Shown here one piece after another: positions 1-5,986 of a stretch of DNA of 6,842 nucleotides; positions within the stretch are counted from its first letter, which is position 1; the number at the start of each line of letters is the position of its first letter. The DNA is taken from positions 1 through 6,842 of the forward strand of contig JAIXXU010000006.1 in assembly GCA_027490595.1 (NCBI GenBank). The letters run 5' to 3'. The notes beneath the pieces were generated by a model. The model had not been told where the DNA came from. It saw only the letters and a list, made by a program, of their open reading frames with translations, and did no database searches. This DNA is from Pseudomonadota bacterium (lineage in GTDB: Bacteria > Bdellovibrionota_B > Oligoflexia > Silvanigrellales > Silvanigrellaceae). A program made the translations under genes and the position numbers.

Positions 1-1
1 A

Positions 2-436
2 GAAAATCGCCCTTCATGTCAGTATTGCGTGGAAGGAAAAAATCCTTTATGCGGAGACCAAATTACTCTTTTTTGTACGTTAGACAATCAAAAAAGGCTG
101 TGTGTCGCATTTGATGGCTCCGGCTGCTCAATTTGTCAGGCGAGCGCAAGCATGATGTGCGAGGCCGTTCAAGGACTTGATCTTCAAAATGCCAAAGCTC
201 TCATTCAAACAGCAGAGGACATTTATACAGGCAAAACGAGACCACAAGGCGACGACATTGAAAATGATTTGGAAGCTTTATCCGGTGTGAGTAAATTTCC
301 TGTAAGAATTAAATGCGCTGCTCTTCCATGGAAAACTCTTCAACAATTAGTAACCGATAATATTGAGAAACAAACAAATTTGATTGAAAAAAATACTACA
401 CCGGTCAAAAAACTTCGAGTGATATCTACTGAATAA
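2..436 (+). CDS. sufU: SufU-type iron-sulfur assembly protein, 5' end missing
   Basis: This is the C-terminal part of a SufU (IscU-like fold) protein; the frame is open to base 2, so the true start lies left of the window. SufU takes sulfur from the cysteine desulfurase SufS and passes it to the SufBCD scaffold, in the cytosol. Counting from the first full codon, the three family cysteines are visible: C17 in NPLCGD with its partner D19, C42 in GSGC followed by the ASASMM helix, and C105 in RIKCAALPW. The stretch between the second and third cysteine contains DLEALSGVSKFPVR, the insertion that separates SufU from IscU. Oddities are a CxxC pair (C6, C9) just before NPLCGD, a second CxxC at C42/C45, and a tail of about 27 residues after LPWKTLQQLV. 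A GTG at 29 is an internal valine codon, not the start. Family call is firm; the role as sulfur-transfer protein rather than scaffold is from family knowledge. Confidence 0.92.
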   Translation, partial: ENRPSCQYCVEGKNPLCGDQITLFCTLDNQKRLCVAFDGSGCSICQASASMMCEAVQGLDLQNAKALIQTAEDIYTGKTRPQGDDIENDLEALSGVSKFPVRIKCAALPWKTLQQLVTDNIEKQTNLIEKNTTPVKKLRVISTE

Positions 437-466
437 TAATCGCTACATTTGAATCCATTGCTCAGT

Positions 467-478
467 AAATAATTATTT
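467..478. repeat. 12-base A/T palindrome between sufU and sufC
   Basis: The 68-base gap between the sufU stop and the sufC start contains a perfect palindrome, AAATAATTATTT. A TTGAAT hexamer at 449-454 lies upstream, but no well-spaced -10 box goes with it, so an internal promoter or operator here is only possible. In an AT-rich genome a palindrome of this composition can arise by chance. Confidence 0.3.
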
Positions 479-490
479 CACCTGTATTTT

Positions 491-495
491 AGGAG
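491..495 (+). promoter_or_regulatory. Ribosome binding site of sufC
   Basis: AGGAG lies nine bases before the ATG at 505. It is a strong Shine-Dalgarno match and fixes the sufC start. Confidence 0.8.
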
Positions 496-504
496 CTTTT
501 ATCT

Positions 505-1257
505 ATGTTATCGTTAAATAATCTTCATGCAATGATCGAAAAAAAGGAAATTTTAAAAGGACTCTCTCTTGAAATTAATGAGGGAGAAATCCACATTCTT
601 ATGGGACCAAACGGCATTGGCAAGTCTACACTAGGTCACTTGATCATGGGTGCAAGTCATGTGCACTTAACTCAAGGTGAAATAAAGCTGAATGAAACCA
701 ATCTTTCAGGACTCAGTACTGCCGAAAGAGCCAGACTTGGTCTTTACCTCGCCTTTCAATCTCCCGTAGCCGTGCCTGGCCTTCGTATTTCCGAATATCT
801 TCGCAATTTATACAATATGCATCACAACAAACAGCTGAGTGTTTCTGAGTTTAGAAAGGTTCTCAAAGAGAAGCTTGAATTGTTGCAAATCGATCGCCAA
901 GCTCTCCAACGGTATTTGAATGATGGATTTTCCGGTGGAGAAATGAAGCGTTTTGAAATGCTTCAGCTCATGCTTCTTGAACCTAAATTTGCTGTTCTCG
1001 ACGAGATCGACTCAGGCGTTGACATGGACGCGCAAAAAATAGTGGCTCAATGTATCACTTACATGAGCAAAACCTCAAAAACAGCTTTCTTAATTGTCAC
1101 TCACTACCAACGTCTCTTAAATTTTCTTGATGCGCACAAAGTTCATGTCATGCTTGATGGACGTATTGCAAAATCAGGTGGTCTAGAGCTTGTCACCTCT
1201 CTAGAAAAAGAAGGCTATCATTGGGTGAAAGATCACAATACAGAGGTAACCTTATGA
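505..1257 (+). CDS. sufC: SufC, ATPase subunit of the SufBCD iron-sulfur scaffold
   Basis: SufC is the soluble ABC-type ATPase of the SufBC2D complex; ATP binding by its dimer drives the conformational change in SufB-SufD needed for cluster assembly. It is not part of a transporter. The 250-residue protein matches the usual family length. Motifs in order: Walker [10 protein letters not shown] at 34-42, Q-loop Q85 in [11 protein letters not shown] (the SufC form of this loop), signature FSGGE at 142-146, Walker B with D166 and E167 followed by DSGVD, and switch histidine H200 in VTHYQRLL. The motif block [11 protein letters not shown] and the end DGRIAKSG...YHWV are typical of SufC rather than of transport ATPases. 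The family more often has DETDSGLD, so two positions here differ mildly. The start is supported by AGGAG, and the stop overlaps the sufB start codon (ATGA), pointing to translational coupling. Confidence 0.97.
   Translation: MLSLNNLHAMIEKKEILKGLSLEINEGEIHILMGPNGIGKSTLGHLIMGASHVHLTQGEIKLNETNLSGLSTAERARLGLYLAFQSPVAVPGLRISEYLRNLYNMHHNKQLSVSEFRKVLKEKLELLQIDRQALQRYLNDGFSGGEMKRFEMLQLMLLEPKFAVLDEIDSGVDMDAQKIVAQCITYMSKTSKTAFLIVTHYQRLLNFLDAHKVHVMLDGRIAKSGGLELVTSLEKEGYHWVKDHNTEVTL
1242..1246 (+). promoter_or_regulatory. Ribosome binding site of sufB, inside sufC
   Basis: AGAGG inside the last codons of sufC lies seven bases before the ATG at 1254. It supports that ATG over an in-frame TTG at 1221 that has no comparable site. 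Confidence 0.6.
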
Positions 1258-2696
1258 CTCACCAACAAAATACAGCTCAACCACAACCTTCATCAATTGA
1301 TGATATCAACGACTATAAATATGGTTTTCATGTGGAAGAAAACTATGTTTATAAATCTGAAAAATCAAAAATGGGTTTGACAAAAAAAATAGTGGAGGAC
1401 ATCTCAGCTTTCAAGAATGAACCATCTTGGATGCTTGAAAAAAGGCTTGAAGCCCTAGATATTTTTTATGAAAAACCTATGCCAAACTGGGGTGATTCTA
1501 AGAACCTAAACGAAATTGACTTTACAAATATTCACTACTTTGTAAGACCCACAGAACGTGTTGGAACAAGTTGGGATGAAATTCCCACTGAAATCAAAGA
1601 CACCTTTGAGCGACTTGGCATACCTGAAGCTGAGCGTAAATTTCTCGCTGGCGTATCTGCACAATTTGAATCTGAAGTTGTTTACCACAGTATGCACAAA
1701 CAGTTAGAAGAAAAAGGAGTTCTCTTTTTCGATATGGATACGGGTTTGAGACTCTACCCTGATATTATAAAAAAATACTTTGGTTCAGTAATTCCATCAG
1801 CTGACAATAAATTCTCAGCATTAAATACAGCTGTTTGGAGTGGCGGAAGTTTTATCTATGTCCCTAAAAACGTTCAAGTGGAAATCCCACTGCAAGCCTA
1901 CTTTCGTATCAATACCGAAAATATGGGACAATTTGAAAGGACTTTAATCATAGCTGATGAAGGTTCCAGCGTACATTATATTGAAGGATGCACAGCCCCC
2001 GTTTATCGCAGTGATTCTTTGCATTCGGCAGTTGTCGAACTTATTGCTATGAAAGGCGCAAAGATTCGCTATACCACCATTCAAAATTGGTCAAAAAACA
2101 TTTTTAATTTAGTCACCAAAAGAGCTTATGCCTACGAAGACGCATTGGTAGAATGGGTTGACGGCAACATCGGTTCAAAATTAACCATGAAATATCCTGC
2201 CGTTTATCTTATGGGAGAGCGCGCTAGGGGTGAAATACTCTCTGTAGCCTTTGCTGGAAATGGCATGCACCAAGATGCAGGAGCAAAAATTGTTCATGCA
2301 GCTCCAAATACATCCAGTGTTGTGACTTCAAAATCCATTTCTAAAGATGGGGGCGTTACAACCTATCGTGGACTGGTAAAAATACCCAAAGGCATGACTG
2401 GCTGTAAAAGCAAGGTACAATGTGATGCACTTTTGATGGACGATAAATCACAAAGTATCACCCTACCCACCATGGAAATTGAAGAACAAATAGGAAATGA
2501 AATTGGACACGAAGCAAGTGTAAGTAAAGTAAGTGACGAGCAAATATATTATTTAAAATGCCGCGGTTTTTCTGAACGTCAAGCAACATTAATGGTTGTT
2601 AATGGATTTATTGAAGCTTTTGTTAAGGAACTTCCCATGGAATATGCAGTGGAATTGAACAGACTTATTGAAATGGAATTTGAGGGGGTTGGCTAG
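1254..2696 (+). CDS. sufB: SufB, scaffold subunit of the SufBCD complex
   Basis: SufB is the main scaffold on which new Fe-S clusters are built, at the interface with SufD. The chosen ATG gives 480 residues, close to the family norm. An N-terminal helical region (about 20-130, with [13 protein letters not shown] and MPNWG motifs) is followed by the beta-helix core (about 140-400) and a C-terminal helical end. Matching to E. coli SufB, C246 in IEGCTAP corresponds to C254, thought to receive sulfur; C390 in VQCDALL corresponds to C405; H419 and E420 in GHEASVSK correspond to H433 and E434. The spacing between the two cysteines also fits once a seven-residue E. coli insertion after the NW motif is allowed for. 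All key residues are present, so the protein should be functional. It overlaps sufC by four bases and ends one base before sufD. Confidence 0.97.
   Translation: MTHQQNTAQPQPSSIDDINDYKYGFHVEENYVYKSEKSKMGLTKKIVEDISAFKNEPSWMLEKRLEALDIFYEKPMPNWGDSKNLNEIDFTNIHYFVRPTERVGTSWDEIPTEIKDTFERLGIPEAERKFLAGVSAQFESEVVYHSMHKQLEEKGVLFFDMDTGLRLYPDIIKKYFGSVIPSADNKFSALNTAVWSGGSFIYVPKNVQVEIPLQAYFRINTENMGQFERTLIIADEGSSVHYIEGCTAPVYRSDSLHSAVVELIAMKGAKIRYTTIQNWSKNIFNLVTKRAYAYEDALVEWVDGNIGSKLTMKYPAVYLMGERARGEILSVAFAGNGMHQDAGAKIVHAAPNTSSVVTSKSISKDGGVTTYRGLVKIPKGMTGCKSKVQCDALLMDDKSQSITLPTMEIEEQIGNEIGHEASVSKVSDEQIYYLKCRGFSERQATLMVVNGFIEAFVKELPMEYAVELNRLIEMEFEGVG
2682..2688 (+). promoter_or_regulatory. Ribosome binding site of sufD, inside sufB
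   Basis: GAGGGGG within the last codons of sufB lies nine bases before the ATG at 2698. A second in-frame ATG at 2704 would be 15 bases away, so 2698 is preferred. Confidence 0.65.
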
Positions 2697-2697
2697 T

Positions 2698-3975
2698 ATG
2701 TCCATGCTTCAACAAGAATCTCTTGTATTATCAAAATTCCCTACCATTCAAGAAGAAAACTGGCGTCGTATTGATGCACAACAATTTTTCTTGCCAGATA
2801 ATGATATCTTAAACATTAATGGCCAAAATGCTATGGAAGAAAAAGGGAAATTACTCCCTTGGAAGGTCAACCACAAATACACAAATACTACTGAGACAAT
2901 AAAAAAAGCTTGGGAAAATATTGGAGGCACTGAATTTACAGAGCTTTTAATTGCAAACGAGCACAGATTAATTTGGATTGATATTCAAGCAGGATATGTT
3001 GATGTATTTTCTCCTGAAAACTTAAAAAGCTTTCTCCAACTCAAATCAGCACCCTGGGAAGCGCGTTCTCTTGTCCACGAAAGTAAAGTAGGACTTGCAC
3101 TTTCCCAACGCTTAAAGTTCTCCTCCCCCCATCAGCTTGAAATCTTGCTTTCTGGCTCACCACAAGAAATCCCTCTTTTGGTTGTCACGAATCATTATGG
3201 CATTCAAGGCTCACAGTCCTATGCTCCAGTTCACTTGATTTTTACACAAGACACCAAGTGTGACCTTCTTGTACTTGATCAAGGAGCTGAATTTTCTTTG
3301 ACTCGTTACCTATGGGAACTCGAGGAAAATAGTCAGGTTCAAGTGTTATGGAGTTGTCTTCCTTCCCAGGAAAGTAAACATCAATATATAGAACGTGAAG
3401 TAATATTGCATAAAAATGCAATATTACGTGAAGCGCAAGTTTTTGTGCCCCAAGGGAAACTCAGAATTAACTCACACATTTCCCTTAAAGGCCACTCAAG
3501 CATCTCCAAAAGCAGCTCTGCTGTCATAGCGTCCAAAGGTATCTTCGACTACGAGCCTGTTCAAGAACACATTGGCAATCAAAGCCAATCACGACTCGCC
3601 CTGAAAATGATCGTCTCTAAAAAGGCAAAATGCTCTTTTCATGGACTTATTGAAGCATCTCAGTCAGCCCAAAAATGTTTAGCAATTCAAGACAACAAAA
3701 ATCTTTTACTATCTTCCTTGGCGCGCATTGATGCACAACCACGTCTTCACATTCTCCCCCATGAAATAAGCTGCAAACATGGCAGTGCTACTGGGGAAAT
3801 AGATGCAAAACAACTTTACTATCTACAATGCCGAGGTTTTTCTTTGTCTCAAGCTAGGCAACTCATTATTGAAGGTTTTGCACTCAGCGCTCTAGAAAAC
3901 TTACCTTCTGACCACATTTTATCCCTTTTGGGTGAACTCTTCATCAAAAAAGTACTTGAACATGACTCTCTTTAA
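2698..3975 (+). CDS. sufD: SufD, partner subunit of SufB in the SufBCD scaffold
   Basis: SufD is a paralogue of SufB; it forms a heterodimer with SufB, binds one SufC protomer, and is linked to iron acquisition for the nascent cluster. The 425-residue protein has a divergent N-terminal region (about 1-130, including NWRRIDAQQFF) and a beta-helix core followed by the conserved C-terminal block CKHGSATGEIDAKQLYYLQCRGFS (residues 359-382 region). H361 in that block corresponds to H360 of E. coli SufD, which is needed for assembly. The absence of a SufB-like QCD cysteine and the HGSATGEID signature separate it from SufB. It starts one base after the sufB stop. Its coding sequence contains a perfect 12-base inverted repeat at 3400-3427. 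Its last 14 bases overlap the next gene. Sequence similarity in the N-terminal third is weak, as is usual for SufD. Confidence 0.94.
   Translation: MSMLQQESLVLSKFPTIQEENWRRIDAQQFFLPDNDILNINGQNAMEEKGKLLPWKVNHKYTNTTETIKKAWENIGGTEFTELLIANEHRLIWIDIQAGYVDVFSPENLKSFLQLKSAPWEARSLVHESKVGLALSQRLKFSSPHQLEILLSGSPQEIPLLVVTNHYGIQGSQSYAPVHLIFTQDTKCDLLVLDQGAEFSLTRYLWELEENSQVQVLWSCLPSQESKHQYIEREVILHKNAILREAQVFVPQGKLRINSHISLKGHSSISKSSSAVIASKGIFDYEPVQEHIGNQSQSRLALKMIVSKKAKCSFHGLIEASQSAQKCLAIQDNKNLLLSSLARIDAQPRLHILPHEISCKHGSATGEIDAKQLYYLQCRGFSLSQARQLIIEGFALSALENLPSDHILSLLGELFIKKVLEHDSL
3400..3427. repeat. Perfect 12-4-12 inverted repeat inside sufD
   Basis: The arms GTAATATTGCAT (3400-3411) and ATGCAATATTAC (3416-3427) are exact reverse complements around an AAAA loop. 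An 8-base direct repeat, ACGTGAAG, flanks and partly overlaps it at 3393-3400 and 3426-3433. The repeat encodes EVILHKNAILRE and keeps the SufD frame. In RNA it would form a long stem with a tight loop. No function is known to me. Confidence 0.75.
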
Positions 3976-4294
3976 AGCGTGTCTTCTTTCCTGTATATCA
4001 ACAGATAAACCGTATAAAGTAACAATTGATGATGTTGATATACTCTTAGCAAAAACATTGGATGATAAAATTTGGGCCTTTGATGCCATGTGCAGCCATG
4101 CCGATAAATCTATGGAAAATGGACGCTGGGATCCTGCAAATGGACACATCACATGTCCTTTTCATAAGGCCGTTTTTGATGTCCCTAAAGGCGGAGCTCA
4201 TCTAAAACCTCCTGCATTTAGTCCAATAAAAACCTATGCTGTTGTAGTAAAAAATGAGGATAGCGGTAATTTTGTATTCATAGAAATGGATTAA
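3962..4294 (+). CDS. Rieske-type [2Fe-2S] ferredoxin
   Basis: This small soluble protein (110 residues) carries a Rieske [2Fe-2S] cluster, coordinated by two cysteines and two histidines. The ligands are C44 and H46 in CSH, and C65 and H68 in CPFH, with 18 residues between H46 and C65; the following VFDVPKGGAHLKPPA...TYAVVV fits the cluster-binding and C-terminal strands of dioxygenase-type ferredoxins. No signal peptide or membrane anchor is visible, so it should be cytosolic. Rieske ferredoxins occur within suf operons of other bacteria, for example Actinobacteria, where the partner is not well established; here it may donate electrons to cluster assembly or repair, but that is inference. 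The ATG at 3962 overlaps sufD by 14 bases and lacks a clear ribosome binding site, so translation probably depends on coupling. A GTG at 3932 would add ten residues with no better support. Confidence 0.9.
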   Translation: MTLFKACLLSCISTDKPYKVTIDDVDILLAKTLDDKIWAFDAMCSHADKSMENGRWDPANGHITCPFHKAVFDVPKGGAHLKPPAFSPIKTYAVVVKNEDSGNFVFIEMD

Positions 4295-4298
4295 AGAT

Positions 4299-5207
4299 AT
4301 GAATAAAAACTTTTATGCAAATTTTTTTTTTTTTTTTTTTCTTTTCCAATTACTTTTCGTTGATCTCAATTTATATGCGATAAATCCCCTGGTTCTGACG
4401 TCAAACCTCTACCTAAAAGACATCATTCAACAAGTAACCTGTAATTCTATTGCAGTTGAAAGTATTTTAAATACCCAAGACGATCCACACACCTACCAGA
4501 TGGTGCCTCATGTAAGGCTATTAGTGGCAAAAAGCCCTATTATTGTAGAAATTGATCCTTATTTGGAACCATGGCTCGATAAGATTCCTGTCCAAAAAAA
4601 TCAAAAGAAATTTGTCATGACAAAAATGCTTGAAGAAAAAAAAACTTCAGCACTCATCTTCGATAAACAAACAGGAATTCTAAATCCACACATATGGCAT
4701 TCTCCCATTCTTACAAAAGAAATAGTAATATTCTTATCTATTTTTCTCAAAGAAAACTTTCCTCAATTTTCAAATAAAATCTCAGTTTGTTCAAAAAATT
4801 ACTTAAATCAAATTGATGATGTAGTTATAAAAATTAATCAGGAATTCAAAAATCTTCCAAAAGAAAAAAAATACCTTGCCATGGAACACGCTTCACTGGC
4901 TTATTTTGCAAAAGAATTTGGCTTCGAAAACCCTAACTTGCTAGGCATATCTGATGAAAGTAAACCTACATTCAAACAAATCTATCACTTTATCCAACAA
5001 TTAAAGGCAAAAAAAATTCACATTATATTTCCAGAGATGTATGATAATTCTAAGAGCTTCGAAGCTCTTGCTTCAGATTCTTCTCTAGAACTTGGACGCC
5101 CCTTGTTCGCTGATTCTCTGGGAAAACTTAACAGCGGCGCGGATACCGTCCTTGGCATGTGGATCCAAAATTCACAGGCCATCAAACGTTCAATTTTAGG
5201 CCAATAA
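4299..5207 (+). CDS. ZnuA/TroA-type periplasmic metal-binding protein of an ABC importer
   Basis: This is a cluster A-I substrate-binding protein, which captures Zn2+, Mn2+ or Fe2+ in the periplasm and hands it to an ABC permease. Likely ligands are H64 in DDPHTYQ, H131 in NPHIWHSP, H197 in MEHASLAYFAKEFG and D272 in LFADSLG; three histidines plus an aspartate resemble ZnuA more than manganese binders, which usually have glutamate at the third place. However, the histidine-rich loop common in ZnuA is missing, so the metal is uncertain. The N-terminus is a phenylalanine-rich hydrophobic stretch with a possible signal peptidase site after LYA (residue 27); no lipobox cysteine is present. Six phenylalanines are encoded by a 19-base T run (4322-4340), a probable slippage site. 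The 302 residues are near family length. It begins four bases after the Rieske gene, has only a weak ribosome binding site (GGA at 4288-4290), and precedes an ABC ATPase. Confidence 0.88.
   Translation: MNKNFYANFFFFFFLFQLLFVDLNLYAINPLVLTSNLYLKDIIQQVTCNSIAVESILNTQDDPHTYQMVPHVRLLVAKSPIIVEIDPYLEPWLDKIPVQKNQKKFVMTKMLEEKKTSALIFDKQTGILNPHIWHSPILTKEIVIFLSIFLKENFPQFSNKISVCSKNYLNQIDDVVIKINQEFKNLPKEKKYLAMEHASLAYFAKEFGFENPNLLGISDESKPTFKQIYHFIQQLKAKKIHIIFPEMYDNSKSFEALASDSSLELGRPLFADSLGKLNSGADTVLGMWIQNSQAIKRSILGQ
4322..4340 (+). repeat. 19-base T homopolymer in the signal-peptide codons
   Basis: Nineteen consecutive T fall in codons 8 to 14 of the metal-binding protein gene. In the sequence as given the frame is open. 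One extra T would lead to TGA at 4361-4363, and one lost T to TAA at 4381-4383, so the tract could switch the gene off by slippage. A sequencing length error is also possible. Confidence 0.85.
5052..5069. repeat. 18-base perfect palindrome inside the metal-binding protein gene
   Basis: AAGAGCTTC followed directly by GAAGCTCTT is an exact palindrome with no spacer. It encodes part of SKSFEALA. As RNA it could form a seven-pair stem with a TCGA loop. Its role, if any, is unknown. Confidence 0.65.
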
Positions 5208-5225
5208 ATTTTGGAATCATAATCA

Positions 5226-5909
5226 ATGGCTAAATCAATTTCATGGAAAAATCTAGAAGTGGGATACGCAAGCAAGAAATCGTTGACGTATCCAAGCTCT
5301 GCTTCCATTAGCCAACCAGGAATTTATGCTATTTCAGGGCCAAATGGAGCTGGCAAATCAACATTTTTGAAAACAATTCTCGGATTGATAAAACCAATTA
5401 AAGGGAACATTTCTTTTTGTCACACAGAAGCAAGTCAGCACTCCACGCTTGGTTGTCATATTGCTTATGTCCCTCAGTTTCACACTGTAAATCAATTTTT
5501 TCATATAAAAGTTTTAGACTTTGTATGCCAAGGCTTTGGGCCTAATTTCACACCAAACAAAGCACAATTAAAATTAGTACAAACTTTACTCAGTGAATGG
5601 CAGCTACATACCTTGCAATCAAATAGTTTCCACGACTTGAGCGGAGGACAAAAGGCTAGATGCCTTATTGTTCGAGCTCTCATTGCAGAACCCCAATATC
5701 TCTTTCTAGATGAACCAATGTCTCATCTAGACTCTTGCTGTCAACAACAACTTTTTCAGACACTGCAAAATAGTGTGGCAGAAAAAGGCTGCCTTGTTTT
5801 TATGATTGATCATCATTTAGAAAACTACAGTAAGTTTGTGAAGCAAAAAATTATTTTCCATAAACACCACGATGACATAAAGTACCATATTGCCATTACG
5901 AATTGTTGA
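5226..5909 (+). CDS. ZnuC-type ABC transporter ATPase
   Basis: This is the nucleotide-binding subunit of a metal-type ABC importer, expected at the inner face of the cytoplasmic membrane. All ATPase motifs are intact in 227 residues: Walker A GPNGAGKST at 38-46, Q-loop Q84 in YVPQ, signature LSGGQ at 138-142, Walker B LFLDEP with D162 and E163, D-loop SHLD at 166-169, and switch histidine H196 in MIDHH. The order binding protein then ATPase, 18 bases apart, matches znuA-znuC and mntA-type operons, and the sequence is of that subfamily rather than of the SufC type. No permease gene follows; the next gene is dps. The C-terminal end is histidine-rich (HKHHDD and a further H), which could contact metal, though this is speculation. 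The ribosome binding site is weak (TTGGA at 5211-5215). Assignment to a metal rests on the neighbour more than on the ATPase itself. Confidence 0.85.
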   Translation: MAKSISWKNLEVGYASKKSLTYPSSASISQPGIYAISGPNGAGKSTFLKTILGLIKPIKGNISFCHTEASQHSTLGCHIAYVPQFHTVNQFFHIKVLDFVCQGFGPNFTPNKAQLKLVQTLLSEWQLHTLQSNSFHDLSGGQKARCLIVRALIAEPQYLFLDEPMSHLDSCCQQQLFQTLQNSVAEKGCLVFMIDHHLENYSKFVKQKIIFHKHHDDIKYHIAITNC

Positions 5910-5924
5910 AAAATAGTTTTCAAC
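5905..5924. promoter_or_regulatory. Perfect 8-4-8 inverted repeat upstream of dps
   Basis: GTTGAAAA (5905-5912) and TTTTCAAC (5917-5924) flank ATAG. The repeat overlaps the stop codon of the ABC ATPase gene and lies 62 bases before the dps start. It could be an operator for a metal- or peroxide-sensing repressor, or a weak stem. It is not followed by a T run, so it is not a standard terminator. It does not match the usual Fur or PerR consensus closely. Confidence 0.4.
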
Positions 5925-5975
5925 TTATAGACTCTATCAAGAGAAGTCACGAACATTCATTCAACCCCCAATACT

Positions 5976-5980
5976 GGAGA
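5976..5980 (+). promoter_or_regulatory. Ribosome binding site of dps
   Basis: GGAGA lies six bases before the ATG at 5987. It fixes this start over an in-frame TTG at 5903 that would add 28 residues unlike any Dps N-terminus. Confidence 0.7.
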
Positions 5981-5986
5981 CACCCC

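Noticed and set aside
1221..1253. TTG at 1221 as an upstream start for sufB, adding 11 residues
   Set aside because: The ATG at 1254 has AGAGG at good spacing and gives the common ATGA overlap with sufC; the extra residues are just sufC sequence read in another frame.
3571..3589. ATTGGC / GCCAAT inverted repeat with a seven-base loop in sufD
   Set aside because: Six-base arms in a 7 kb window are expected by chance, and the site is within ordinary coding sequence.
4302..4340. T19 run as the U tract of an intrinsic terminator after the Rieske gene
   Set aside because: The only nearby stem is ATAAAA with TTTTAT around two bases, all A/T and too short, and the run lies inside a gene with intact family motifs.
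5018..5308. Minus-strand open frame of 96 codons across the binding protein and ATPase genes
   Set aside because: It lies antisense to two well-supported genes and shows no recognisable motif; other minus-strand frames (for example 3919-4152) were rejected for the same reason.
5905..5924. Calling the inverted repeat a Fur box or PerR box
   Set aside because: The dyad has an even centre and GTTG/CAAC ends, which do not fit the 7-1-7 Fur layout or TTATAATnATTATAA; only a generic operator is suggested.
5906..5938. Promoter for dps with TTGAAA as the -35 box
   Set aside because: No -10-like hexamer lies at 16-18 bases; TATAGA is at 14 and TCTATC at 21, so I could not support a promoter call.
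5903..5986. TTG at 5903 as an upstream start for dps, adding 28 residues
   Set aside because: GGAGA sits six bases before the ATG at 5987, and the extra residues do not resemble a Dps tail.
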